From Microbacterium galbinum (GTDB lineage Bacteria > Actinomycetota > Actinomycetes > Actinomycetales > Microbacteriaceae): 64,000 nt of DNA. Under the pieces are notes generated by a model. It did no database searches, was not told the DNA's origin, and saw only the letters and a list, made by a program, of their open reading frames with translations. The position numbers and the translations under genes are program-made. Below, piece after piece: positions 55,859 through 64,000 of the stretch. The first letter of the stretch is position 1; each line of letters opens with the position of its first letter. Location: contig NZ_JAHWXM010000001.1 in NCBI RefSeq assembly GCF_023091225.1, positions 1,426,001-1,490,000 of the forward strand, given 5' to 3'.

Positions 55859-58138
55859 ATGACCACCTGGAAATCACAGTTCATCGCCGCGACCGACGAA
55901 CCCGACTCCGCGCCCCTGTTCCGCCGCGAGTTCGCACTCGATTCAGGGCACGGCACGGTCAGGCAGGCCATCCTGTCTCTGAGCGCTCTGGGCATCTGCG
56001 AAGCCTGGATCAACGGAGAGCCGGTCTCCGACGCCCTCCTCACACCGGGATGGACCAGCTACGAATGGCGTCTCCACTACGTCGACCACGACGTCACCGA
56101 CCTGGTCGACAAGACGTTCACGGTAGGCATCGCCGTCGGCAACGGATGGTACCGGGGGCGCCTCGGCTGGATCGAGACAGCGAGGTACGGCGACGAGATC
56201 GCCGCATTCGCCGAACTGCGCATCACCTTCGAAGACGGACACGAGCAGACCATCGGCACGGACTCGACCTGGAGCGTCGGTGCGAGCGAGATCACCTCGA
56301 ACGACTTCTACGACGGACAGAGCATCGACGCGCGACTCCGCGACGACAGCTGGAAGACTCCCGGGTTCGACGAGTCCGAATGGGGCAGCGTGAAAGTCGT
56401 CCCCTACGAGGGCGCCTTGGAACCGGACACCGCACCCCCGGTTCGCCGTGTCGACGAACTCCTGCCCCAGCAGATCTGGCGCAGCCCGTCCGGCTCTGCA
56501 CTCATCGACTTCGGACAGAACATCGTCGGCTTCACACGCCTGCAGGTGCGCGGCGAACGCGGGACGACGATCACCGTTCGGCAGGCCGAAGTCCTCGAAG
56601 ACGGAACTCTGGCGATGCGAACCCTTCGCTCCGCGACCAGCACCGACCACTTCACCCTCAGTGGCGGCGACGATGTGTTCGAACCCACGTTCACCTTCCA
56701 TGGCTTCCGCTACGCCGAGCTCGTCGGCTGGAGCGGCGACATCGAACAGCTGACGACCGCGATCACCGCCATCGTCATCTCATCGGACCTCGAACGACTC
56801 GGCCACTTCGAATGCTCCGTGCCGGAACTGAACCAACTGCACGACAACGTCGTCCGGGGCATGCGTGGCAACTTCATCGACATCCCCACCGACTGCCCCC
56901 AGCGCGACGAGCGGCTCGGATGGACCGGCGACCTCTCGGCCTTCGCGCCCACCGCAGCGTTCCTGTTCGACGTCAAGGACTTCCTGTCGGACTGGCTGCG
57001 AGACCTCGCCCTCGAACAGTCGAACCGCGACGGACTCGTCCCCTACATCGTGCCGGACATCCTCAAGTACGCGGTCACACCCCAAGCGGGCGCCGGTGCC
57101 GACGAAGCGGCTGCTTTCTGGAGCGACGCCGCGGTCTGGGTGCCCTGGTCCCTCTGGGAAGCGTACGGCGACCCGCGCGTCCTCTCCGACTCCTTCGCCT
57201 CGATGCTCGCGCATGGGCGGCGGGTGCGCTCCCTCCTCTCGCCGACCGGAGTCTGGGACACCGGCTTTCAGTTCGGCGACTGGCTCGACCCCGACGCGCC
57301 CGCTGACCAACCGGGGGCGGCAAAGGCCGATCCCGGAGTCGTCGCCACGGCGTGCGCCTATCGCTCGGCCGACCGCATCCGTGCTGCCGCGGAGGTGCTC
57401 GGTAGAACGGCCGAGGCGGAGGAGTTCGCATCGATGGCACGTGAGCTCCGCACTGCTTTCCATCGCGAGTACGTGCACGGCGACCGGATCCTCAGCGACA
57501 GCACGACCGTGTACTCCCTCGCCATCGTCTTCGGGCTGCTCGACGGCGAAGAGCGAGAAACGGCCGGCGCCCGCCTGGCCCAGCTCGTCGCCGACAGCGG
57601 CTTCCACATCTCCACCGGTTTCGCCGGAACACCGTTCATCGCCGACGCCCTGACATCGACCGGGCAAGTCGAAGCCGCGTACCGTCTGCTGCTCCAGCGG
57701 GAGTGCCCCTCCTGGCTGTATCCGGTCACGATGGGGGCGACGACCATCTGGGAGCGGTGGGACTCGATGCTCCCCGACGGGAGTATCAACCCCGGCGACA
57801 TGACGAGCTTCAATCACTATGCCCTCGGCGCCGTTGCGGACTGGATGCACCGCGTCGTCGGAGGTATCGCACCCCTTCAGCCCGGATATCAAGAGATCCT
57901 CATCGCGCCGAAGATCAGCGACGGGGTCGACTGGGCGAACACCGCTCTGGTCACCCCTCAGGGGCGCGTCTCCGTGCGATGGGAACGTGACGGCGACGTC
58001 ATCCGGCTCCAGGCCACCATCCCTGAAGGAGCGACAGCCGTCCTCTCGTGGCAGGGAATCCAAGACCGCCCGCTTGGATCAGGCACCCACAGTCTTTCAC
58101 TGCCCGCAACAACTACATCGGTCGACGCGTTCGCCTGA
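55859..58138 (+). CDS. Alpha-L-rhamnosidase, GH78
   Basis: 759 residues, no signal peptide. Shorter N-terminus than the 25689-28280 enzyme: it begins directly with the Bac_rhamnosid_N domain (WINGEPVSDALLTPGWTSYE, 50-69). Then come IDFGQNIVGF (216-225), the catalytic motif DIPTDCPQRDERLGWTGD (341-358) in the (alpha/alpha)6 barrel, and a C-terminal beta-sandwich. It hydrolyses terminal alpha-L-rhamnose. ATG 55859 lies 38 bases after the GH3 stop with only a weak ribosome site (CGAAAG). Divergence from the first GH78 suggests separate acquisition or a different aglycone preference. Confidence 0.93.
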   Translation: MTTWKSQFIAATDEPDSAPLFRREFALDSGHGTVRQAILSLSALGICEAWINGEPVSDALLTPGWTSYEWRLHYVDHDVTDLVDKTFTVGIAVGNGWYRGRLGWIETARYGDEIAAFAELRITFEDGHEQTIGTDSTWSVGASEITSNDFYDGQSIDARLRDDSWKTPGFDESEWGSVKVVPYEGALEPDTAPPVRRVDELLPQQIWRSPSGSALIDFGQNIVGFTRLQVRGERGTTITVRQAEVLEDGTLAMRTLRSATSTDHFTLSGGDDVFEPTFTFHGFRYAELVGWSGDIEQLTTAITAIVISSDLERLGHFECSVPELNQLHDNVVRGMRGNFIDIPTDCPQRDERLGWTGDLSAFAPTAAFLFDVKDFLSDWLRDLALEQSNRDGLVPYIVPDILKYAVTPQAGAGADEAAAFWSDAAVWVPWSLWEAYGDPRVLSDSFASMLAHGRRVRSLLSPTGVWDTGFQFGDWLDPDAPADQPGAAKADPGVVATACAYRSADRIRAAAEVLGRTAEAEEFASMARELRTAFHREYVHGDRILSDSTTVYSLAIVFGLLDGEERETAGARLAQLVADSGFHISTGFAGTPFIADALTSTGQVEAAYRLLLQRECPSWLYPVTMGATTIWERWDSMLPDGSINPGDMTSFNHYALGAVADWMHRVVGGIAPLQPGYQEILIAPKISDGVDWANTALVTPQGRVSVRWERDGDVIRLQATIPEGATAVLSWQGIQDRPLGSGTHSLSLPATTTSVDAFA

Positions 58139-58169
58139 GGGTCGTCGACCGCCCGCCGCCGGGGCCTTC

Positions 58170-58184
58170 GTATATCAATTGACG
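58170..58184. promoter_or_regulatory. Degenerate LacI half-site before lacI-type gene
   Basis: GTATATCAATTGACG matches the operator arm GTAAATCAGTTGACA at 12 of 15 positions. It lies 57 bases before the LacI-family start and contains TTGAC, a possible -35. Weak autoregulation is inferred. Confidence 0.4.
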
Positions 58185-58241
58185 ACAAACGGGTACAGTG
58201 ATCGAGGTGAAAGGGCGGATGCCCACACGGAGGGAGAACCG

Positions 58242-59288
58242 ATGAGCGACTCGAGCGCGCCGCCGCGCCGCCGCCGACCCTCACTGGCGGACGTCGCGAA
58301 GCACGCGGGCGTCTCCGAAGGGGCCGTGTCGAAGGTCATCCGCAAGGCCTACGGCGTCAGCCCCGCCATGCAGGAGCGAGTGCAGAAAGCCATTGAAGAG
58401 CTCAACTATCGCCCACGCACTGGCGCCCGAGGGATGCGCGGCCAAACTTTCACCATCGCCATCGGTTCCGAGATGCCGCAGCTCGGGAACGACTTCTTCA
58501 CACAGGTGACAAGCGGCGCCGCACGAAAACTCGGCGGAAGCGGATATCAGCTCATCATCGCTCCCTCTCTCGACGGAACCGATGATGCGGACCAGAAGGT
58601 CCTCGATGCGCTGGTGGATCGCCAGGTCGATGGGATCATCGCGATCTCCCTCGACGTCGGACTACCTTTCCTCGACCGACTCGCCGAGTACGTGCCGATG
58701 GTCCTCCTTGGACGGCATGACGACCCGCAGAACTACGACACCGTCACGAACGACGACCAAGCGGGTGCAACGCTCGCAATCGAGCACCTGCTCGAGCTCG
58801 GGCATCGCCGAATCGCGCATCTGACCGTCCGCCCGACCGAGAGCACTGAGGCGTCGCTCCCACCTCACGCGATTCGTGAAGCGACCTATTCGCGAATCAT
58901 GCAGGAACGGAAACTTACTTCGCAGGTGATCTACTCGGATGCATCGGAATCGTCAGCGCATTCCGTCGCTTCGTCCCTGCTCGACTCCGATGACGCTCCC
59001 ACCGCAATCTTCGCGGGAAACGACACCCTCGCGATCGGGGCACTCCGAGCAGTAGCGGAGCGTGGCCTCACCGCGCAGGACGTGTCGGTGGTCGGCTACG
59101 ACAACATCGAACTCGCAAGCCATCCGCTCGTATCGTTGACGACCGTCGATCAGTACGGTTTCACCACCGGAGAGAAGGCCATCGAACTTCTCATGGAGCG
59201 GATCTCGGGCGAAAGAACGAGCCCCCGCCACGTCCGACTCGATCCGGCTCTCGTCGCCCGCTCGTCGTCGTCGCGCCCGGGCGTGTAG
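58242..59288 (+). CDS. LacI-family transcriptional regulator
   Basis: 348 residues. N-terminal helix-turn-helix and hinge: SLADVAKHAGVSEGAVSKVI (14-33), SPAMQERVQKAIEELNYRPR (40-59). The ligand-binding part follows the periplasmic-binding-protein type I fold (DGIIAISLDVG, NYDTVTNDDQAGATLAIEHL, IFAGNDTLAIGALRAV, VSVVGYDNIELASHPLVSLT). ATG 58242 has a GGAGGGAG site six bases upstream. It likely represses the importer and GH3-GH78 units via the operator at 53377-53406 and is released by a sugar from the substrate. Confidence 0.93.
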   Translation: MSDSSAPPRRRRPSLADVAKHAGVSEGAVSKVIRKAYGVSPAMQERVQKAIEELNYRPRTGARGMRGQTFTIAIGSEMPQLGNDFFTQVTSGAARKLGGSGYQLIIAPSLDGTDDADQKVLDALVDRQVDGIIAISLDVGLPFLDRLAEYVPMVLLGRHDDPQNYDTVTNDDQAGATLAIEHLLELGHRRIAHLTVRPTESTEASLPPHAIREATYSRIMQERKLTSQVIYSDASESSAHSVASSLLDSDDAPTAIFAGNDTLAIGALRAVAERGLTAQDVSVVGYDNIELASHPLVSLTTVDQYGFTTGEKAIELLMERISGERTSPRHVRLDPALVARSSSSRPGV

Positions 59289-59562
59289 AACCGACCAAGA
59301 TCGTAGACGTCGTACTCGCCGCCGCGCCGAGCTTGTGAATGTGGCCCCGCGCCGGCGTTCGCTCGTCGTTCACCCCTCGAGCGCCTCGTCCCGGTTGCTT
59401 CTCGGCTACCTCAGTTTCCTCGCACAGCGCTACCTCAGATGCAGTACTTCTTCAGATGCTGGGAGACGAGGTACGCGCGGAGCATTTCGCACATGCTGAA
59501 GACGTGCGACAGATCTGTCGCTGCACTACTCACCGCCATCTCAACGATCGAGGAGCTTCGGC

Positions 59563-60084
59563 ATGCACGAGACCGCAACACCCACAGGACACCTGACCGC
59601 GCTCGAGCACGTGAGTGTGGCCACGACGGACAGGAACGAAGCGTTCATCCGCGGCGTCTACCTCAGCCTGGGTTGGACCGTGACCGACGGCACCCCCGAA
59701 GGACGAACGCTCGACCTTTCGCGAGACAGGAACATGGCGCATCGTGTTGCGCTCATCGAGCTGCAACGACGATGCGAATCGGGTCTGGACAAGATCGCTC
59801 GATTGGAGACCTCCGCAACGACAAGAGCGAGAGCCGTAGCATTCGCAATCGGCTTCACCGGACTCGCGCTGGTCGCACTCGCTGTCTTCCTCTACCTTGG
59901 CGCATTCACTGTGCTCTTCTTCGCTGCCGCCGCGCTCGGGTTGATACTGTGCGGGGCACCTCCGCTTATCTTCAGAGCACTGAAGATAAGACGCGCAAGA
60001 GAGATCGTGTCGCTTATCGACGCGGAGTACGCCTCCCTCCGAAGGGCGTGCGACGAGGCGGCAAGCTTGCGCGACAGCGACTAG
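59563..60084 (+). CDS. Two-helix membrane protein, unknown
   Basis: 173 residues. A soluble N-terminal part of about 90 residues (GWTVTDGTPEGRTLDLSRDR) leads to two adjacent helices at about 92-112 (VAFAIGFTGLALVALAVFLY) and 114-135, then a helical C-terminus (REIVSLIDAEYASLRRACDE). GAGGAG lies seven bases before the ATG. It converges on the response-regulator gene with a six-base gap. The 274 bases before it contain no clear gene. No family is recognised. Confidence 0.65.
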   Translation: MHETATPTGHLTALEHVSVATTDRNEAFIRGVYLSLGWTVTDGTPEGRTLDLSRDRNMAHRVALIELQRRCESGLDKIARLETSATTRARAVAFAIGFTGLALVALAVFLYLGAFTVLFFAAAALGLILCGAPPLIFRALKIRRAREIVSLIDAEYASLRRACDEAASLRDSD

Positions 60085-60090
60085 CCTCCG

Positions 60091-60750
60091 TCATCGGGCA
60101 AGGCCCGCTCGGTAGGCGAAAGCTACGAGCTGGGCTCTATCCCTCGCTCCGAGCTTCATCATCGCCCTATTCGCATGTGTCTTAACGGTGAACGGTGACA
60201 AGAACATCTGCGCTGCGATCTGCGCGTTGTCCAGGCCGGAGGCTACAGCCACGACGACATCGTGCTCTCGCGGCGTGAGCGCCTGAAAGCGTTCGGCAAG
60301 CTCCTCGTCAACTGCCGGTCGCGTGTCATCGGCGACATGACCGATGAGGGCGGCCGACGCGGCAGCCGAAAGGGCGCCGCCGCCGGCCGCAACTTCATGT
60401 ATACCGGCTGCGAGATCGGCTGGTCCGATTCCCTTGCTCAGAAAACCGTTCGCCCCTGCTCTTAGTGCCGCGAGCACGTTGGCGTCGTTGTCGAACGTGG
60501 TGAGGACAATCACTCGAAGCTGCTCTGCGGTGAATTTGGCCCGGATCCGTCGCGTGACCTCGACTCCGTCGATGCCCGGCATGCGGATGTCCATAAGAAC
60601 CACATCGACGGTCTCAAGGTCGAGGAGATCCAGCGCCTTGAATCCATCGCTGACATCGTCGACGACCTCGATCTCCGGCTGCGACGCCAAGATAGCTCGC
60701 AGGCCTGCCCTGATCATTTCCTGATCGTCGACGATCAACAACCGGATCAT
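60091..60750 (-). CDS. NarL/LuxR-family response regulator
   Basis: 219 residues. Receiver domain with acidic pocket (VDDQ at 8-11), phosphorylated Asp 54 (VLMDIRMPG) and Lys in FLSKGIG; C-terminal LuxR helix-turn-helix LTPREHDVVVAVASGLDNAQ, IAAQMFLSPFTVKTHANRAM. It receives phosphate from the kinase encoded just upstream, whose stop overlaps its start (ATGA). Targets unknown; the small peptide/membrane genes at the operon head are candidates. Confidence 0.95.
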   Translation of the reverse strand: MIRLLIVDDQEMIRAGLRAILASQPEIEVVDDVSDGFKALDLLDLETVDVVLMDIRMPGIDGVEVTRRIRAKFTAEQLRVIVLTTFDNDANVLAALRAGANGFLSKGIGPADLAAGIHEVAAGGGALSAAASAALIGHVADDTRPAVDEELAERFQALTPREHDVVVAVASGLDNAQIAAQMFLSPFTVKTHANRAMMKLGARDRAQLVAFAYRAGLAR

Positions 60751-61898
60751 GAGAGCTTCCCTCCGTCGAGACGCATGGTCACCATGACGCTGAATCGGGT
60801 GTCGTCCTGATGGACAGTCAACCGGCCGCCTGCGGACGACGCTCGTTCCTTCATACCTACGATCCCGAGTCCGGTGCCGTTCGAAGACTCTGCCCCGGCG
60901 GGCGGGATCTCGTTCGATGCTGTGATCGCCATAGTTGTTTCCCCTATCGAGATGGTGAGCTGAACAGCTCCATCTCCGTGTCGCTGCGCGTTCGTCAGCG
61001 CCTCCTGAACGATTCTGTATGCCGCAGTTGACACCTCGGGATCGATCATGGCAGGGGCGTCCGCGATCTCGGATTGGACGGTCAATCCCGCTGATCTGAA
61101 CGAGTCGATGACGCGAGTGATACCGGGGTAGTCCGGAGCAGGGGAACCAACTTCGTCCGGCTCGTCAGCGCGAAGCACACGCAGAATACGCTGGGTTTCG
61201 ATGAGGATTGACTGAACAGATCTGCGCGCAGCTTCGATAGCGTCCTTCGACGCACCTGAACCCGCCGGTAGCCCCACCTCCGCGACGCCGAGGTGGATGC
61301 CCAGCACGGCCACTTCGTGCCCGACTATGTCGTGGAGATCACGCGCAATTCGAACGCGCTCCTGCGCAACCCTTCTCTCGGCTTCCGACTCCCGACTGGC
61401 GATAGCGTCTTCAGCGCGTTGCACGAGCTCACTCCGGTAGCGGTCATAGTTCCGTAGGGCACTTCCAGAGGCAGCCGCTGTGAACGCCATCGCTAATGCA
61501 GTGAAAGCAGTGGCGTTCAAGACGCCGTACCCGTCGTGGAGCACGACCGCGGTGAACGCTGCTGCGCCCGCCAGAAGACCCACGACAATTCCAGGCAGAC
61601 CTCGAAGAGCTACTGAAAAGGCGGTGAAGACCACGATCGTCCAAAGGACGAGGGGATCCCCTTGGACGATCGTCGCGACCATCGGGCCAAGCGCAACCAC
61701 GATGATGCCGAGGGCCGGATGGGGACGAGCGATGAAGACACCAAGGACGGTGACGCCAAGCCCCAAGTAGAGGGTGGGCTCACTCCCGGCGATCAGGAGG
61801 ATGACGACTTCAGTAATAGCCGCGAGAAGCGAAACAACGACCGATGACCGATCTAGCCACTGAAGCTGACGATTCAAGCCGGGCCGGTGGATGGTCAC
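60747..61898 (-). CDS. Sensor histidine kinase (HisKA_3 type)
   Basis: 383 residues. About five or six helices in the first 145 residues with almost no extracytoplasmic domain, suggesting sensing within or at the membrane. The dimerisation box RVRIARDLHDIVGHEVAVLG has the phosphate-accepting His 189. The ATPase domain has YRIVQEALTNAQRHGDG (N box) and GTGLGIVGMKERA (G box). GTG 61898 overlaps the preceding stop. Partner of the response regulator 60091-60750. Confidence 0.94.
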   Translation of the reverse strand: MTIHRPGLNRQLQWLDRSSVVVSLLAAITEVVILLIAGSEPTLYLGLGVTVLGVFIARPHPALGIIVVALGPMVATIVQGDPLVLWTIVVFTAFSVALRGLPGIVVGLLAGAAAFTAVVLHDGYGVLNATAFTALAMAFTAAASGSALRNYDRYRSELVQRAEDAIASRESEAERRVAQERVRIARDLHDIVGHEVAVLGIHLGVAEVGLPAGSGASKDAIEAARRSVQSILIETQRILRVLRADEPDEVGSPAPDYPGITRVIDSFRSAGLTVQSEIADAPAMIDPEVSTAAYRIVQEALTNAQRHGDGAVQLTISIGETTMAITASNEIPPAGAESSNGTGLGIVGMKERASSAGGRLTVHQDDTRFSVMVTMRLDGGKLS

Positions 61899-62647
61899 GA
61901 TTCGATACTCCCACTACTCGCTGGCAGCTCGGCCGCGACCGCCCGATTTTGCGGCGGATACAGGAGCATCTTCACGCCGATCGCCATAGCCAAGCTTCCG
62001 AAGACGACGCCACCCAGCGAATTGGCTACCGTCGCATCATCGTCGTACGCGAAGGACATGATCGCGGTCTGAGTGAGCGCGAGCAGTATGAAGGCGGCGG
62101 CGAGATTAGCGTGTTTGATCGCCTCGACCAGGATGTCTCTGTCCCGCCGGGCGGACCATATGCCATGGATCGAGATGATCAGCTCGCAGAATGCCAGCGC
62201 CGCGATGGCAACGCCGATCGGCAAGCTGTACCCCGTTCTCTCACTGGATCCGAGCAAAGTAGTCAGGTTGCCGAGGATGAAGGCGGCGGCTAGCAAAGAG
62301 ATTATCCATCCGATCGCACGATAAGCCCGCGCTCTCGTGGAGTCAGCCTCATCCCTTGACTTCACGTCGTCGCGAGTGAACGATCGGTACGCTCGCACGG
62401 CAACGAACTTGCATGTCGCAATGCCGAAGGCAAACAGGACGCTAACGAGGAGGAAAACCGACGGAGCCGCCAGCAATAGCGCGGCTTTCCACACCGCCAT
62501 CGCGATATTGCCGGGAATCGACAGACCAGCGAGCGCGATGCCGCGATGGGATCGGTCGTGAATGGCCGCACGGATGCGAGCGCGAAACGAAAGTCCCGTC
62601 GGCTGCCGGTCCGGCTTTGCCGACGGAACTTCCATAACGACCGCCAC
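61895..62647 (-). CDS. Multi-pass membrane protein upstream of the two-component system
   Basis: 250 residues. About six helices: near 40-58 (IALAGLSIPGNIAMAVWKAA), 60-85, 112-135, 142-162, 178-200 and 210-230, with a charged loop between the second and third (AYRSFTRDDVKSRDEADSTR). GTG 62647 or ATG 62635 could be the start. It lies between a 31-residue peptide gene (four-base gap) and the kinase (four-base overlap). It may export, anchor or sense that peptide, or pass a signal to the kinase; no family is recognised. Confidence 0.75.
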   Translation of the reverse strand: MAVVMEVPSAKPDRQPTGLSFRARIRAAIHDRSHRGIALAGLSIPGNIAMAVWKAALLLAAPSVFLLVSVLFAFGIATCKFVAVRAYRSFTRDDVKSRDEADSTRARAYRAIGWIISLLAAAFILGNLTTLLGSSERTGYSLPIGVAIAALAFCELIISIHGIWSARRDRDILVEAIKHANLAAAFILLALTQTAIMSFAYDDDATVANSLGGVVFGSLAMAIGVKMLLYPPQNRAVAAELPASSGSIES

Positions 62648-62651
62648 GAAG

Positions 62652-62747
62652 TTACGCGCGACGCTTGGAGTTCACGACGGCAGTGATCGCCGTGAGGACG
62701 CCCGCGACGGCGACCGAAGAGAGAAGAACCTTGCGACGAGTGGACAT
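62652..62747 (-). CDS. 31-residue hydrophobic peptide gene at the head of the two-component operon
   Basis: ATG 62747 has an ideal AAGGAG site five bases upstream. The product begins MSTRRKVLLSSVAVAGVLTA and ends NSKRRA: basic ends around one helix. Size and pattern suit a small membrane protein or a secreted/anchored signalling peptide. Its stop is four bases before the next gene, so it is first in peptide, membrane protein, kinase, regulator. It is too short for homology judgement, but the ribosome site and spacing support it. Confidence 0.6.
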   Translation of the reverse strand: MSTRRKVLLSSVAVAGVLTAITAVVNSKRRA

Positions 62748-62912
62748 GTTGACTCCTTGAGTGGTGAGTAGCGCAGGTGGCACCTGCAGAACAAGCGTCC
62801 CGCGCACGCGAACCGGTCGAGTCGTTCGTGCGGACCTGTTTCGATACTGCAGATGGAGTAGTTCGGTGGCATACCACTGCAATCGCAACAGGATCGGTCA
62901 CACCCGAAGTGT

Positions 62913-64000
62913 TCAGCGCACGCTTCTCACGCGCCACCCGATCAACAGACCGCCGGAGAGCACCAGAAGCCCCGCGACGAGGTAGAGGAGCGTGAAGTTG
63001 CCGCCTGGACCCGCAGTTCCGGATACGAGCAGCAGCGGCGCGACAAGGGGTGCCAGCGCGCTCGGAATCTTCTGCGAGAAGGCCGTGATGCCCATGAACC
63101 GCCCGGCCTGCGTCTCGCGCATCGGCAAGACGTCGAGGACCATTGCCTGGTTGACAGCAAGGAAGACCGCCACACCCAACGAGGAAAGCACTCCCCCGAC
63201 GATGAGCATGGGGAGGTCGCGTGCGAAGGCAGACGCACTCGCTCCAATTGCGAACACGACGACCGAACCGCAGATGAAGGGACGGCGGCGCCCCCATCTG
63301 TCTGAGAACCATCCACTTGCGATAGCGCCCACCGCCGACACTGCGGTCGTGATCCCAGACATGAGTGCGACGAGGGGCGCGACCTCGCTCACCGGCGTGT
63401 CCATCCGCGCGGCAAGGAAGAAAGTCGAATAGGTGGAGGTGAAGGTGATCCCTGAGAAGAAGAGAAAGCGCCCGAGCCAGTTCCACGCGAAGTCCGGGAA
63501 CTCGCGAGGCCGAAAGCCGTAACTGCGAATCACCGACCGCATCGTGAGCGGCTCCGTGAACAGAGCGGAGCGGGAATCGTCCTCATGGACGAACAGGATG
63601 AACGCGACTATCAGTGGACTACCGATGATGGCTGGCACCCAGAGCGCCATGACGATGTCGGAAGAGAAGGGCCCGACCAGGAGAATTCCTGCCACCGGCG
63701 CCACCTGGGTGATAACCCCTGCGAGAGCGCCCACTCGGCCACGTTGAGACGGTTTCAGCCGATCCGCCTGGATGTTGCCGATGGACCCAAGCGCCGTTCC
63801 CCAGCCTACGTTCGCGAGCGCCCATCCCATCCCGAGTACGACCACACTCGGCGCTGAAGACATCACCCATACTGCGATCAAGCCGATCACGAGTCCCGCG
63901 ACAGTGAAGGGACGACGGCGCCCCCATCTACTCCGGGTTCGGTCGCTGAGAATCCCGGTGAGTGGAGCGGTGACCAACGTGACCAGCGAACCCGCGCCGA
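62913..64000 (-). CDS. MFS sugar transporter (partial, N-terminus outside window)
   Basis: C-terminal 361 residues or so. The frame is open to the right window edge, so the start is missing (a first helix or two). The loop LSDRTRSRWGRRRPF and a second SGWFSDRWGRRRPF are the GPH/sucrose-type signatures. PDFAWNWLGRFLF and AGRFMGITAFS match the 35442-36812 transporter, so the two are paralogues. Ends 165 bases before the peptide gene. Probably imports a glycoside or disaccharide; enzymes to go with it would lie to the right. Confidence 0.9.
   Translation of the reverse strand, partial: GAGSLVTLVTAPLTGILSDRTRSRWGRRRPFTVAGLVIGLIAVWVMSSAPSVVVLGMGWALANVGWGTALGSIGNIQADRLKPSQRGRVGALAGVITQVAPVAGILLVGPFSSDIVMALWVPAIIGSPLIVAFILFVHEDDSRSALFTEPLTMRSVIRSYGFRPREFPDFAWNWLGRFLFFSGITFTSTYSTFFLAARMDTPVSEVAPLVALMSGITTAVSAVGAIASGWFSDRWGRRRPFICGSVVVFAIGASASAFARDLPMLIVGGVLSSLGVAVFLAVNQAMVLDVLPMRETQAGRFMGITAFSQKIPSALAPLVAPLLLVSGTAGPGGNFTLLYLVAGLLVLSGGLLIGWRVRSVR

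Noticed and set aside
59339..59562. Possible regulator fragment before the 59563 gene
   Set aside because: Fragments in different frames looked vaguely helical, but no continuous match to any family could be built.

Overview
The window is high-GC DNA of an actinobacterium, most likely Microbacterium or a close Microbacteriaceae relative. This is inferred from codon use, GTG starts, ATGA-coupled genes, several leaderless promoters, an LATTG sortase-type surface protein, an Lsr2 homologue, and the mix of LacI, TetR and MarR regulators with many glycoside hydrolases. No rRNA, tRNA, CRISPR array, intact insertion sequence or integrase was recognised.

Layout. (1) 1-8000 is ordinary GC-rich chromosome: a sugar ABC permease cut by the window edge, small membrane proteins, a fatty-acid desaturase, a SUFU-like protein, two lipoproteins and a large sortase-anchored purple acid phosphatase. 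(2) About 8050-20300 is an accessory island of visibly lower GC. It holds an operon of a two-helix membrane protein, a small beta-barrel-like protein and an HNH-type protein; a DUF3800 protein; a DUF4365-like nuclease; a membrane-anchored unknown; an 812-residue protein with a NERD-like nuclease core; a divergent leaderless HNH protein with a 38-codon coupled ORF; an antitoxin-like protein; and a frameshifted lsr2 coupled to a 74-residue protein. It looks like an uncharacterised defence or conflict island. (3) 20566-22557 is a DHA2-type MFS efflux gene divergent from a MarR regulator. (4) 22614-36812 is a seven-gene minus-strand operon: MFS sugar transporter, GH3, GH1, GH2, GH43-like, GH78 alpha-L-rhamnosidase and GH2 beta-galactosidase, with a TetR gene divergent at its head. 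The TetR motif recurs before an MMPL transporter (37734-39932). (5) 39997-47828 holds a dipeptide/oligosaccharide-type ABC importer, with one permease fused to an ATPase, and another GH2. (6) 48065-50108 is a small operon ending in a PAP2-diacylglycerol kinase fusion. (7) 50152-59288 is a second glycoside locus: sugar ABC importer, GH3, a second GH78 and a LacI regulator, with a near-perfect 30-bp LacI-type operator between the divergent halves. (8) 59563-64000 holds a small membrane protein, a two-component system with an upstream membrane protein and a 31-residue peptide gene, and a sugar MFS gene cut by the window end.

Taken together, regions 4, 5 and 7 look like a plant-glycoside catabolic block: import of rhamnosylated or galactosylated glycosides and stepwise removal of rhamnose (two GH78), glucose (GH1, two GH3) and galactose or related sugars (three GH2, one GH43-like). 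The substrate, flavonoid rutinosides or saponins for example, is inferred from enzyme content only. The least explained and most interesting part is the 8-20 kb island.
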